A stretch of DNA of 64,000 nucleotides from Mauremys mutica (Eukaryota > Chordata > Testudines > Geoemydidae). Below the pieces are notes generated by a model. It was given only the letters and a program-made list of their open reading frames with translations. It searched no databases and was not told the origin of the DNA. Numbering within the stretch: position 1 is the stretch's first letter; every line of letters starts with the position of its first letter. Of the stretch, positions 36,611 to 46,774 are shown piece by piece. Location: positions 69,323,697 to 69,387,696 of the forward strand of contig NC_059072.1 in NCBI RefSeq assembly GCF_020497125.1, read 5' to 3'. The position numbers were made by a program, and so were the translations under genes.

Positions 36611-36905
36611 TTAATTTGGAGATAGAGGTATTCAGCAAATGTTCCAGGGGACCAAAGAATTTCTACTCCTCAGGAATGAAGAGAGGGAAAACAGGGTTAA
36701 ATGGTACATTGGTATTATACCTTAAAAAGGAGCTTAAAGGGATAATGGCTTGTGCCGATGGCATAGGACAGGGATAAAAGACGTACAGCATAGCAATGGC
36801 TGGTCCTGGTCAGCTGACTTGGGCTCAGGTTGCAGGGCTAAAAATTGTGGTGTAGACATTTGGGCTCAAGTTTAGAGCCCATGGGCTGTAGGTATAAGAG
36901 GCTAA

Positions 36906-37769
36906 GCCGCCCCAAACAGGATGTGGTGTACCCCCCTTTGGAGGCGTACTGGTCTACCATCTTTGTAGCGCTGCTGCTGAAAGGGCACCGAAGCCATGGC
37001 CCTGCCTGCACTCCATGCTGAGGCCCTGCTCCCACTCATCCTCTTTCCCCATAGTCCCACCCGTGCTGCTCCTCTTCCCGCCCGTGCTCCACCTTTTCCC
37101 CTGAGGCCCCGCCCTTGCTCTGCCTCTTCCCATCCCCGCTCCTCTCCCAAGGCCCACATCACTCATGCCTCTCTGTTCCCACCTTCGAGGGACCCCCCCA
37201 CCTGCTGGGGGAGGAGAGGAGTGAGCAGCAGGCAGGGGAGACCTTGGGGGGGGGTGGAGGGAGTAGAGAGGCATGAGAAGCCGGCGAGGTGGCCTCAGGG
37301 GAGGGGGCTGTGTCGGATTGTTTTGCATAAGAGTGTGAGAAACTGACATGCAAGTTTCAAGGATGAACCTAGTTCTTATCTGCTGGGAGGCAATAACAGG
37401 ATAATAAATTAGAGGGTTGGCCAGGATGTTAAATAGCCAATGAAGTTACAGCTGTGCCTGTCTGCACCTTATTAACCAATTAGCAATTGCTTGATTGCCT
37501 GCATTAATTGTATAAATGAAATATGCTGGAGAGAAATAAATGACTTAGCTGCCAATCATACTGACTGAAGAGCTTTGTTCATGCCCGCTTGAGAGGCACC
37601 GAGATGCAACAGGGCTGAGCAGGAGCGGGGCCTGGAGTGGAGCAGGGGTGGAGTTTGGGCAGGGCCTCAGGGGAGAAGGCCAACCAGGGGTGGGCCTCAG
37701 GGTGGGGCAGGCGGCGGGGCCACCCTCCGGGTGCCAGTACCCCCCCACCCCCCACATTTCTAGGGAGCT
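36906..37769. repeat. GC-rich insert in the MITE
   Basis: Strongly C- then G-rich, with repeated 'gaggccc..gcccc' words near 37020-37130 and 'ggggcctggagtggagcagggg' near 37625. Open frames here are composition artefacts. It may be another DNA element, since the end words GTACCCCCC (36926) and GTACCCCCCC (37738) are similar, but I found no clear termini. Confidence 0.45.
37311..37611 (+). mobile_element. Solo LTR, 301 bp
   Basis: Starts TGTCGGATTG, ends GAGATGCAACA. The 6-bp duplication GGGCTG (37305-37310 and 37612-37617) is exact. A TATA box TATAAAT at 37511 and AATAAA at 37535-37540 are in LTR-like order. Its A+T-rich composition contrasts with the GC-rich DNA on both sides, supporting insertion. 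Confidence 0.8.
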
Positions 37770-38202
37770 TCCAAAACTCGTGTCAAGCCTTCTCAAATGC
37801 AGGAGTCGCTTGGCACTCATGCTGGAGCCCAAGCTCTAGGAACCACAGCTCTGCAGGGTCCCAGAGCTTGGGCTTCAGCCCAAGCCTGAATGTCTACACA
37901 GCAATTTTTCAGGCTGGAGTCCGAGTCCCACAAGTCTGAGCCAGCTGATCCAGGCCAGACATGTAGTTTTTGTATCCCTGTATAGACATACCCATAGATG
38001 ATCCACTTCTAGTGGACAGGAATCCATGTTCTCAGAGTGAGCCTTCATACTTTAGTGGCGAGATTCACAAGAGGGACTTAGACATAGTGATGCTCAATAT
38101 GGCAACGCCTAACTTTTAGGAACCCTGAACAACCACAAATTAGGCACCCAGGCTCTGCATGCGTGAGGAACATTAGGCACCTAAAAAACAGATTCACAGA
38201 AG

Positions 38203-38305
38203 CCAGGATTCATAGATTCCAAGGTCAGAAGGCACCATTGTGATCTAGTCCGACCTCCTATATAACACAGGCCATTGAACTTCTTGGGAAAAAAATCCTT
38301 CAAGG
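38203..38305 (-). mobile_element. CR1 3' end scrap
   Basis: 'attcatagattccaaggtcagaaggcaccattgtgatctag' is the reverse complement of a CR1 3' terminus. Confidence 0.75.
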
Positions 38306-38692
38306 CGAAGCAGGGAGTTGTCTAAGCTAGTCCATAGGAAATGGTATGGAGAGGGGAGTGGCCTAAAACCCAGCGCTCAAAGGGAGTTAGCCTTCTAGCT
38401 CTCGGTCAAAGGTCAGAACCTCCGTCCACTCAGGATTCACATTCTTGAACTATCTCCTGGAATTAGGCACCAAAACCAGGTCAGTCTTCTCTCTTGAAAA
38501 ATGTTGAGGGTGGCACTACCCCTATATCCAATAGGTCAGTGGTTAGGGCACTCAGCTGGATGTAAGTGACCCAGGTACAAATCTCTATGCTGCCTGATTT
38601 ACAGCAGGAACTTAAATCCAGGTCTCCTGCCTCCTGACGAGTGCCCTCACTGCTGGGCTGTAGAGACTGTCTCTCTGGCCCACTGAATATTA

Positions 38693-40165
38693 CATGAGAA
38701 CAGAAGAATGGCGATACTGGGTCAGACCAAAGGTCCATCTAGCCCAGTATCCTGACTTCTGACAGTGGCCAATGCCAGGTGCACCAGAGGAAATGAATAG
38801 AACAGGTAACCATCAAGTGATCCATTTCTTGTTGTCCATTCCCAGCTTCTGGCAAACAGAGGCTAGGGACACCATCCTTGCCCATCCTGGCTAATAGCCA
38901 TTGATGGACCTATCTTCCATGAATTTATATGGTTCTTTTTTGAACCCTGTTATAGTCTTGGCCTTCACAACCTTCTCTGGCAAGGAGTTCCACAGGTTGA
39001 CTTGTGCGTTGTGTGAAAAAAATACTTCCTTTTGTTTGTTTTAAACCTGCTGCCTATTAATTTCATTTGGCGACTCCTAGTACTTGTTTTATGAGAAGGA
39101 ATAAATAACACTTTCTTATTTACTTTCTTCACACCAGTCATAATTTTATAGACCTCAATCCCTTTCTTAATGATTCCCAACATCTCTTTGCTTTTTTGAC
39201 TGCCGCTGCACATTGAGTGGATGTTTTTAGAGAACTATCCACAATGACTCCAAGATCTCTTTCTTGAGTGGTAACAGCTAATTTAGACCCCAGAATTTTA
39301 TATGTATAGTTGGGATTATGTTTTCCAATGTGCATGACTTTGTATTAATCAACATTGAATATCATCTGCCTTTTTGTTGCCCAGTCACTTAGTTTTGAGA
39401 GATCCTTTTGTAGCTCTTCACAGTTTGCCTGGGACTTAACTATCTTGAATAGTTTTGTATCATCCGCAAATTTTGTCACCTCACTGTTTACCCCTTTTTC
39501 CAGATCATTTATGAATATGTTGAATAGGACTGGTCCCAGAAGAGACCCCTGGGAGACACCACTATTTAACTCTCTCCATTCTGAGAATTGACCATTTATT
39601 CCTACCGTTTGTTTCCTATCTTTTAACCACTTACCAAATCCATGAGAGGACCTTACCTCTTACCCTGTGATTGGTTACTTGGCTTAAGAGCCTTTGGTGA
39701 GAGATCTTGTTAAAGGCTTTCTGAAAATCTAAATACACGATATCTACTCGATCCCCCTTATCCACATACTTATTAACCCCCTCAAAGAATTTTAGTAGAT
39801 TGGTGAGGCATGATTTCCTTTTACAAAAAACGTGTTGACTTTTCCCTAACAAATTATGTTAATTTATGTGTCTGGCAATTTTGTTCTTTACTTTAGTTTC
39901 AACCAATTTGCCCGGTACTGAAGTCAGACTTACTGGCCTGTAATTGCCAGTGTCACCTCTGTTGCCCTTTTAAAAAAATTGGTGTAACATTAACTATCCT
40001 CCAGACATTTGGTCTAGAAAATGATTTAAATGATAGGTTACAGACTATAGTTAGTAGTCCTGCAATTTCACATTTGATTTGCATTTGATTTCACATTTGC
40101 AATTTCCCTCAGAACTCTTGAGTGAATACCATCTGGTCCTCGTGACTTATTACTGTTTATCTAAC
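38693..40165 (-). mobile_element. CR1 LINE, 5'-truncated, reverse orientation
   Basis: The 3' end (plus coordinate 38693) has the reverse complement of 'ggtctgacccagtatggccattcttatgttct'. Going right it runs back through the 3' UTR, the RT thumb ([19 protein letters not shown], about 39290-39220), and the finger/palm region (about 39850-39640: KSCLTNLLKFFEGVNKYVDKG and VDIVYLDFQKAF). It lacks the 5' half and is broken by stops and frameshifts. A short tandem duplication (tttcacatttgatttgca) lies near 40067-40100. Confidence 0.9.
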
Positions 40166-40313
40166 TATTTCACACAAAATAGAACAGCATCAACAAGGGA
40201 GTGCCCCACCCAGAATACCCAATTGCCTGGTGGTAAGGGCACTCATGTGGGAGGTGGAAGACTTGGTCTGAATCAGGTAGAGTGAGGATTTGAACATGGA
40301 TAAGTCCCTAGCT

Positions 40314-40648
40314 CAGGGGTCGGTAACCTCTGGCACGCAGTTCACCAGGGTAAGCACCCTGGCGGGCTGGGCCAGTTTGTTAACCTGCCACATCCACAGG
40401 TTCGGCCAATCGCAGCTCCCACTGGCCGTGGTTCACCGCTCCAGTCCAATGGGGGCTGCGGGAAGCGGCGCGGGCCAAGGGATGTGCTGGCCGCGGCTTC
40501 CTGCCACCCCCATTGGCCTGGAGCGGTGAACCACAGCCAGTGGGAGCCGTGATCGGCTGAACCTGTGGACACAGCAGGTAAACAAACTGGCCCGGCCCAC
40601 CAGGGTGCTTACCCTGGTGAGCCGGGTGCCAGAGGTTGCCGACCCCTG
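40314..40648. mobile_element. hAT MITE, 335 bp, intact ends
   Basis: Termini CAGGGGTCGGTAACCTCTGG and CCAGAGGTTGCCGACCCCTG are inverted, and the pairing continues inward through CCAGGGTAAGCACCCTGG. The 8-bp duplication CCCTAGCT (40306-40313 and 40649-40656) is exact. A half copy of the same family is at 49608. Confidence 0.95.
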
Positions 40649-40999
40649 CCCTAGCTATTAGGTATAAAGGGTGGTGGCACACCTCCACCTACTTCTGAGC
40701 AAACCTACAAGACTAGGTCTCCCAGGTGAAATAGGCAAGGAAAAACCTAATTTTAAATCCTGTCAGGACTTAGGGACTAATATCCTGGCTATATCAGGAC
40801 TTAGTTGGACTTTTGCATGCCTGTTGGCAGAAACTTAGATGCCTAGAGTACTTTATCAGTGGAAACTTAGGCACTCAGGGACTTTTAGGTACCTACAGGG
40901 CTAGGGGGAAACTGAGCATGGGTTTTGTGAAGTACCGAAATGTAGGACTTGGGTTCCTAAGTATTCTTTGTGAATCTAGCCCTAGGGATGCAGCAGCAA

Positions 41000-42099
41000 A
41001 GAGACATGCTTCTATATTCATATTTAGGTCCCAATCATTTGATCAGATCCATGTGGTCAGACTCTCACACCCACTTAGAGTCCCATTGACATTAAGGGAG
41101 CTCCAGACACGTGCAAGTGTCCACCCACACTGATCAGATTGCAGGATTAGTGACCACAAATATTGCATTTAATCAAAGGGACGTCTTGAGTGGTGGGTCT
41201 GGCTTTAATAAAACAAAGTTACAGGTGCTTTCTTTCTCAAGGGACAAATAAAAGTTGTATTCATCCTTCCCTGAGCTGAGAAAGGACATGCACAGAACAT
41301 TCCAAAGTCAAAATTCAGGTTTCCCACCTGGGGTTTTCAGCACGCAGTTCTCTAAGGCTTAGCCCTAGTACATTTGCAGTCAGGATGCTTGTAGCTTCTG
41401 TTGTTTAAATTAGCCACCCTCAAACTCAAGAGAGCTGTTTTCATCTGTCATGAAGGGCTCCAGACTCTGCCCTCCTTAATAAGCCTCACCTGGCCTTTCA
41501 AGATTAAATCAGGGCAATTAGCCCTGTCTTTTCTGGCTAATTGTTGTTAAGAGGACCCAACTGATTTCCAGGTGTCAGCACTCTGGTGCTCATTTGATTT
41601 CCAAAAGAAAGGGAGAAAGGAACTAGAATAGAAAAATGCGGTACCAAAAATAGACTTAAAGGTGATCAGGGAACAATATAATCTTTCATACTCCATTCAT
41701 ATTACATTCTCTCACCTAATTATACCACATGCAATACAGCTGTTTCATAAACTAGAGGACTCTCCCTTAATATATACAACCCTACAAGATCCAGATCACC
41801 CTGGTATAGGTTTGCTTTCAATATCTGAGCCAATTGCCAGGGAATTTATGGTATTGAGAATCCTCAGAATATCAAGAAAAACCTGCAGGAATTTGCCCCC
41901 AAACACTCTGAGAAGGTCTGATTCTTTCTTTATTTTCTATTTTCTTTCCTCCCACCCCCCTTCTTTTTTGAGCAATTTGAGCAGGCTGTCCTGTGCCTCG
42001 CACAGATATTAAGTAGAAACTGAATTTCAGAGCAGAGAGCTTCTCTTCCCTTTTGTCCGTATCTGTAGTTAGTGCAAATTACCTTCAAATTACCTTCAC
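41000..42099. other. No gene recognised
   Basis: Short frames only. 41190-41600 has an AATAAA and LTR-like wording, but I could not find matching termini or a duplication. Confidence 0.4.
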
Positions 42100-42195
42100 T
42101 TGCATCCGAAGAAGTGGGTATTCACCCACGAAAGCTCATGCTGCAAAACGTCTGTTAGTCTATAAGGTGCCACAGGATTCTTTGCTGCTTCTACC
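42100..42195 (+). mobile_element. Penelope-like 3' tail fragment with hammerhead-like core
   Basis: 'tgcatccgaagaagtgggtattcacccacgaaagctcatgc' then 'gtctgttagtctataaggtgccac' is a relative of the 3' tail of the Penelope element ending at 46817. A 6-bp hairpin GTGGGT/ACCCAC (42114-42119/42124-42129) separates CCGAAGA from GAAA. Confidence 0.75.
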
Positions 42196-42688
42196 TTCAA
42201 ATAGTCCCCTCTCCCTTCCCTGCTAGGCTTTGAAAACAAAATTTAAAATGATTTGTAAACTAGTCTGCAAAGGGCAAATTCTCACTCATGGCTCTTCTAT
42301 TCCTGATAAGCCTGACCACTCATTCAATAAAATGCAATTAGGGAACCATTCAACAGTGAGGGAGTGTGAAAGCCATGACTGAGATTTTTCTCACAAATTG
42401 TTTTCTAGCATAGTAATCAACAGTACAACAGTCTACCATAAGGTAAGCTTTGTTAGCATATCACCCTTGCATTTCCCTACTTTCCTTTGTTTTGTTTTTC
42501 TTTTTCTTTAAGGTTCAGGGCAGCCACTGAACCAGAAGTGTAACAACATGTTTGTGCAGAAAAAAAGAGTCTTCTTTCTAGAGCTACCTGTTCTGAGTTA
42601 AATTGGTTAGATTCACATTATCCTAGTCAATTGCACTCACAGCAGGTGCCACCACTGCTAGACAAGAGAGTTGTACTACCCTACCTCT

Positions 42689-42900
42689 AAAAGAACAGGA
42701 GTACTTGGGGCATCTTAGAGACTAACAAATTTATTTGAGCATAAGCTTTCATGGGCTACAGCCCACTTCATCGGACGCATGCGGTGGAAAATATATGTGG
42801 GCTGTAGCTTATGCTCAAATAAATTTGTTAGTCTCTAAGGTGCCACAAGTACTCTTGTTCTTTTTGCGAATACAGACTAACATGGCTGCTACTCTGAAAC
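42689..42900. mobile_element. Inverted-tail Penelope-like insertion, 212 bp
   Basis: The left half (42691-42785, minus) and right half (about 42800-42900, plus) are head-to-head copies of one tail. Both include 'agcttatgctcaaataaattt'-type and 'agtctctaaggtgcc'-type words (minus in the left half). An exact 13-bp duplication CTACCCTACCTCT (42676-42688 and 42901-42913) flanks it. Confidence 0.85.
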
Positions 42901-42913
42901 CTACCCTACCTCT

Positions 42914-43424
42914 GTTACTTGTAATCCAGTGAAGTTAGGGGAAAGGGGCAAAATGTAGCCCACTGCTAGCCAGTTTGGGTACATCCTAGGTGTTTCTCTC
43001 TGATCTACAGATATATCATTGCATGATAAGGGAATAGCACAGGGTTGGCTGAAATTAATGTAAAAATACACTGTCCACACCACATAAAAGACGAATACCT
43101 TGATTTTCAATAATTTCTGAAGGCCTATTATAACTCATAACTAATGAACTAACGTCATTCCCAGCAATACCATCTGTTGGAGGGAGTAATTATATAAGAA
43201 TAGCATCCCCAACATGGTGGCACTGTAACCTGTTAGCATGCAGCTAGTGTGGGAAGCTGCCTTTCACACAGATGTTAAATAAAAAATAGACTGATTAAAC
43301 TTATATGTGGTGATTAAGATCACAATAAGACAGGATCTTAATTCAAATATATAACAGAAAACTTCTTTAGGCTAATATCCAGGAATAGCTATGCTAAAAA
43401 TATACCTGAGCTGTGTGAAATAGA
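42914..43424. other. No gene recognised
   Basis: Unremarkable A+T-rich DNA. Confidence 0.4.
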
Positions 43425-43625
43425 GAGGCAACAGGATGCACTGAATGGGACAGCAGTGTTCTGTATCCTGCCTCAGCTATTGACTTGTTCTGTGACTTAG
43501 TACAAGTTACTTCAACTCTTGGTGACTTTTTCTCTCCCCACCCTTTGCTTCTCTTGGGGTCATGGTCCATGACTAGGGTTATTAGATGCTATATAATACA
43601 AATAATGAATAATACTGTACAAATA
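43425..43625 (+). repeat. MIR-type SINE
   Basis: Core words 'ttgttctgtgacttagtacaagttacttcaactct', then GGTCATGGTCCATGACTAGG and a tail 'tatataatacaaataatg' in MIR order. Confidence 0.65.
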
Positions 43626-43813
43626 ATGAACTTATACATGGCTTCCTGGTGGTACTGTGGGAACATCAGCCATTACGCATTCTAGTCCCCGCATCCCTAC
43701 AATATATATGGAACAAATTGATAAATTAAACATTAATAAGTCACCAGGACCATACAGTGTTCACTCAAGAGTTCTGAAAGAACTCAAATATGAAATTTCA
43801 GAATAGTGGTGTG

Positions 43814-44311
43814 CAGAGCCATCTCTTGGGTAGGGCAAATTGGGGTGACTGCCCTGTGCTCTGTGCTTTGGGGGGCCCTGTGCTTCGATAAAATTGGGAC
43901 TGTCCCAATATTTAGCCCTTTGTCCTATGTCCCGACCGATGTATGATTGGGATGCCATTTGTCCCGATATTCAGGTTAGGAGGTGGGCAGGGAGGTGAGG
44001 TGGGCGAGTGGGGTGAGGAGGTGAATGGGGAAGTGAGGGGCAGGTGGGTGAGGGTTGAGGAAGTGGGCAGGTGGACGGCGACGAGGAGAGCAGCGATTGG
44101 GTGGACAGTGGGGCCCGCTGGATGGACATCGAGAAGACTAGCGGGGAGGCAAGTGGCAGGCAGGTGGATGGCACAGAGGAGAGCAGAGGGTGGGTGGGCA
44201 GGGGGGCGAGGAGGTGAGCGGTGGGTGGGCAGGCACACCTAGGGAACAGTGAGGAGACTAATGGGAAGGCTGATTTGTCCCAGGCCCCGCACCTCCCTAG
44301 GGATGGCCCTG
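43814..44311. mobile_element. hAT-like element, 498 bp, G-rich interior
   Basis: Termini CAGAGCCATCTCTTGGGTAG and CTCCCTAGGGATGGCCCTG are imperfect inverted repeats. Flanks GTGGTGTG (43806-43813) and GTGATATG (44312-44319) match at 6 of 8. The interior (43975-44240) is a G-rich purine tract of 'ggtgggcag/gaggtgag' units with several GGG runs. Confidence 0.7.
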
Positions 44312-44819
44312 GTGATATGTAACCTATCACATAAATCACCTTCTGTACCAGAAGACTGGAGGATAGCTAATGTGAGGACAATTTTTTAAAAAGGCTCCAG
44401 AGGTGTTCCTGCCCATCACAGGCCAGTAAGCCTAACTTCAGTACCAGGAAAACTAGTTGAAACTATAGTAAAGAACAGAATTATTACACATAGGTGAACA
44501 CAATTTGTTGGGGAAGAGTCAACATGGCTTTTCGGTGAAGGGAAATCATGCCTCGCCAATCTATAAGAATTCTTTGAGAAGGTCAACAAATGTGGACAAA
44601 GATGATCCAGTTGATACAGTGTACTTGGACTTTCAGAAAGCTTTGACAAGGTCTCTCACCAAAGGCCCTTAAGAAAACCAAGTTGTCATTGGTTAAGAGT
44701 GAAGGTCCTCTCATGGTCTAGTAACTGATTAAAGGATGGGAAACAAAGGATAGGAATAAATGTCAGTTTTCAGAATGGAGAGAGACAACTAGAGATATCA
44801 CTGAGGTATCCGTACTGGG

Positions 44820-44950
44820 ACTAGTGCTGTTCAACATATTCATAAATGATCTGGAAAAAGGAGTAAACAATGAGGTGGCAAAATTTGCAGATGATACAAA
44901 ATTCCTCAAGGCAGTTAAGTCTAAAGCTAACTTCAATGACTTACAAATGA
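44820..44950 (+). pseudogene. CR1 RT fragment with FADD motif
   Basis: Reads LFNIFINDLEKGVNN..VAKFADDTKFLKAV, the catalytic palm motif of CR1 reverse transcriptase, then runs directly into the Penelope insertion at 44960. The fused open frame across the junction is accidental. Confidence 0.85.
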
Positions 44951-44959
44951 CTCAAAACT

Positions 44960-45725
44960 CTCTCCTCAGGCCCTACACTTCCAGCACTCCCAGCTATCTT
45001 CGAAACACCACTGACTTCCTGGGGAAACTACAATCCATCGGTGATCTTCCAGAAAACACCATCCTGGCCACTATGGATGCAGAAGCCCTCTACACCAACA
45101 TTCCACACAAAGATGGACTACAAGCTATCAGGAACAGTATCCCCGATAATGTCATGGCAAACCTGGTGGCTAAATTTTGTGACCTTGTCCTCACCCACAA
45201 CCTTCAAGTCAGCGGCACTGCTATGGGTACCCACATGGCCCCACAGTATGCCAATATTTTTACGGCTGACTTAGAACAACGCTTCCTTAGCTCTCACCCC
45301 CTAACGCCCCTACTCTACTTGCGCTACATTGATGACATCTTCATCATCTTGGCAAAGAAGCCCTTGAAGAATTCCACCATGATTTCAACAATTTCCATCC
45401 CACCATCAACCTCAGCCTAGCCCAATCCACACAAGTGGTCCATTTCCTTGACACTACTGTGCTAATAAGTGATGGTCACATAAACACCACCCTATACCGG
45501 AAACCTACTGACCGCTATACTTACCTATATGCCTCCAGCTTCCATCCAGGACACACCACACAATCCATTGTCTACAACCAAGCTCTAAGATACAACTGCA
45601 TTTGCTCCAATCCCTCAGACAGAGACAAACACCTACAAGATCTCTATCAAGCATTCTTAAAACTACAAAACCCACCTTCTGAAGTTAAACAACAGATTGA
45701 CAGACCCAGAAGTCACCTACTACAG
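44960..45725 (+). pseudogene. Penelope reverse transcriptase (C-terminal part)
   Basis: PLE reverse transcriptases are related to telomerase RT. Visible in order: LLRPYTSSTPSYLRNTTDFL, ATMDAEALYTNIPHKDGL (motif A), GTAMGTHMAPQYANIFTADL (motif B), YLRYIDDIFII (motif C with the catalytic DD), all in one frame to 45420. A one-base-type frameshift follows (NFHPTINLS.. region) to VHFLDTTVLISDGHINTTLYRKPTDRY from 45435. The N-terminal part is missing and the SINE cuts the end. Confidence 0.92.
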
Positions 45726-45916
45726 GTAATAATTGGAGATATACCAATCTCCTAGAACTAGAAGGGACCTTGAAAGGTCATGGAGTCCAGCCCCCTGCCT
45801 TCACTAGCAGGACCAATTTTTTTGCCCCAGATCCCTAAGTGGCCCCCTCAAGGATTGAACTCACAACCCTGGGTTTAGGAGGCCAATGCTCAAACCACTG
45901 AGCTATCCCTCCCCCC
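45726..45916 (-). mobile_element. tRNA-derived SINE with CR1-like 3' tail
   Basis: On the minus strand the head reads GGGGGAGGGATAGCTCAG. The pol III A box (TAGCTCAGTGG) is at 45895-45905 and a B-box-type segment (GGTTGTGAGTTCAATCC) at 45852-45868. The body ends in a CR1-like tail (GGTCCCTTCTAGTTCTAGG). This plan matches the turtle Cry I type of tRNA-SINE, mobilised by CR1. Target-site duplications were not clear. Confidence 0.9.
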
Positions 45917-46526
45917 GACAATGTAAATAACAGAACGCCACTAGCTGTCACCTTCAGTCCCCAACTAAAACCTCTCCAGCTCATCATCAAAGATGTACAA
46001 CCTATCCTGAAAGATGATCCCTCACTCTCACAGATCTTGTGAGACAGACCTGTCCTCACTTACAGACAGCCCTCCAACCTGAAGCAAATACTCACCAGCA
46101 ACCACACAACAAAAACACTAACCCAGGAACCTATCCTTGCAACAAAGTCCGATGCCAACTCTGTCCACATATCTATTCAAGAGACACCATCATTGGACCT
46201 GCACATCTACCAATGTGATATATGCCATCATGTGCCAGCAATGACCCTCTGCCATGTACATTGGCCAGACTAGACAGTCTCTGCGCAAAAGAATAAATGG
46301 ACACAAATCTGACATCAGGAATCATAACATTCAAAAACCAGTAGGAGAACACTTCAACCTCTCTGGTCACTCAGTAACAGACCTAAAGGTGGCAATTTTG
46401 CAACAGAAAAGCTTCAAAAACAGACTCCAAGGAGAAACTGCTTTACTTGAATTAATATGCAAACTAGATACCATCAATTTAGGCTTAAATAGAGACTGGG
46501 AATGGCTGAGCCATTACACACATTGA
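45917..46526 (+). pseudogene. Penelope linker and GIY-YIG endonuclease
   Basis: After the SINE the frame reads DNVNNRTPLAVTFSPQLKPL..IIKDVQPILKDDPSLS, then a stop, then RPVLTYRQPSNLKQILTSN, and a Cys/His-containing linker with damage. At 46254-46526 an open frame MYIGQTRQSLRKRINGHKSD (a GIY-YIG-type motif) continues through GEHFNLSGHSVTDLKVAIL to the C-terminus LGLNRDWEWLSHY. The domain order is typical of endonuclease-bearing Penelope elements. Confidence 0.9.
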
Positions 46527-46736
46527 ATCTATTTCCCCATGTTAAGTATCCTTACACCTTCTTCTCAAACTGTCTGAAATGGGCTATCTTGATTATCACT
46601 ACAAAAAATTTTTTTTCTCCTACTGATAATAGCTCATCTTAATTAATTAGCCTCTTAAAGTTGGTAGGGAAATTCCCACATTTCATGTTCTCTGTATGTA
46701 TATATATCTCATCACTATATGTTCTATTCTATGCAT

Positions 46737-46774
46737 CCGATGAAGTGAGCTGTAGCCCAAGAAAGCTTATGCTC
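46737..46774 (+). other. Hammerhead-ribozyme-like core in Penelope tail
   Basis: CCGATGA (46737-46743), hairpin AGTGAGC-TGTA-GCCCAA, GAAA (46761-46764), then GC-TTAT-GC-TC. This follows the hammerhead order CUGAUGA, stem II, GAAA, very short stem III, UH cleavage site, with U changed to C at the second core base. Hammerhead motifs have been reported in Penelope-like elements generally. Whether this copy folds or cleaves is unknown. Confidence 0.4.

Larger units (their letters stand above)
36768..37993. mobile_element. PIF/Harbinger-like MITE enlarged by nested insertions
   Basis: Left arm (36768-36905) and right arm (about 37770-37993) are inverted relative to each other. Examples are GGTGTAGACATTTGGGCTC against 'gcctgaatgtctacacagc', and GGTCAGCTGACTTGGGCTC against CTGAGCCAGCTGATCC. 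The right end is TATAGACATACCC. Between the arms lie ~860 bp of GC-rich DNA with a solo LTR. The arms match the family at 21644. Confidence 0.65.
38050..40990. repeat. Long palindromic repeat, copy 1 (host of CR1 and hAT insertions)
   Basis: Outer ends GAGATTCACAAGAGGGACTTAG (near 38060; only partly quoted in matching) and 'taagtattctttgtgaatctagcccta' (40955-40984) are inverted. Inside are tRNA-promoter-like words, GGTTAGGGCACTCAG (38536) and CCCAGGTACAAATCTC (38570), and inverse forms (near 40220-40300). It is interrupted at 38203-38300 and 38693-40165 by CR1 and at 40314-40648 by hAT. Confidence 0.55.

Noticed and set aside
36954..37349. Pro/Gly/Arg-rich frames on both strands
   Set aside because: Overlapping frames on both strands of GC-rich low-complexity DNA; no domain.
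43912..44339. Pro/Ser/Thr-rich minus frames of about 110-120 codons
   Set aside because: Antisense of the G-rich hAT interior; composition artefact.
44824..45420. Single 198-codon + frame as one protein
   Set aside because: It is a chance fusion of CR1 RT (to 44950) and Penelope RT (from 44960) across a 9-bp insertion duplication.
45852..45905. A functional tRNA gene on the minus strand
   Set aside because: The A and B boxes belong to a SINE head fused to a CR1-like tail; no cloverleaf with an acceptor stem is apparent.
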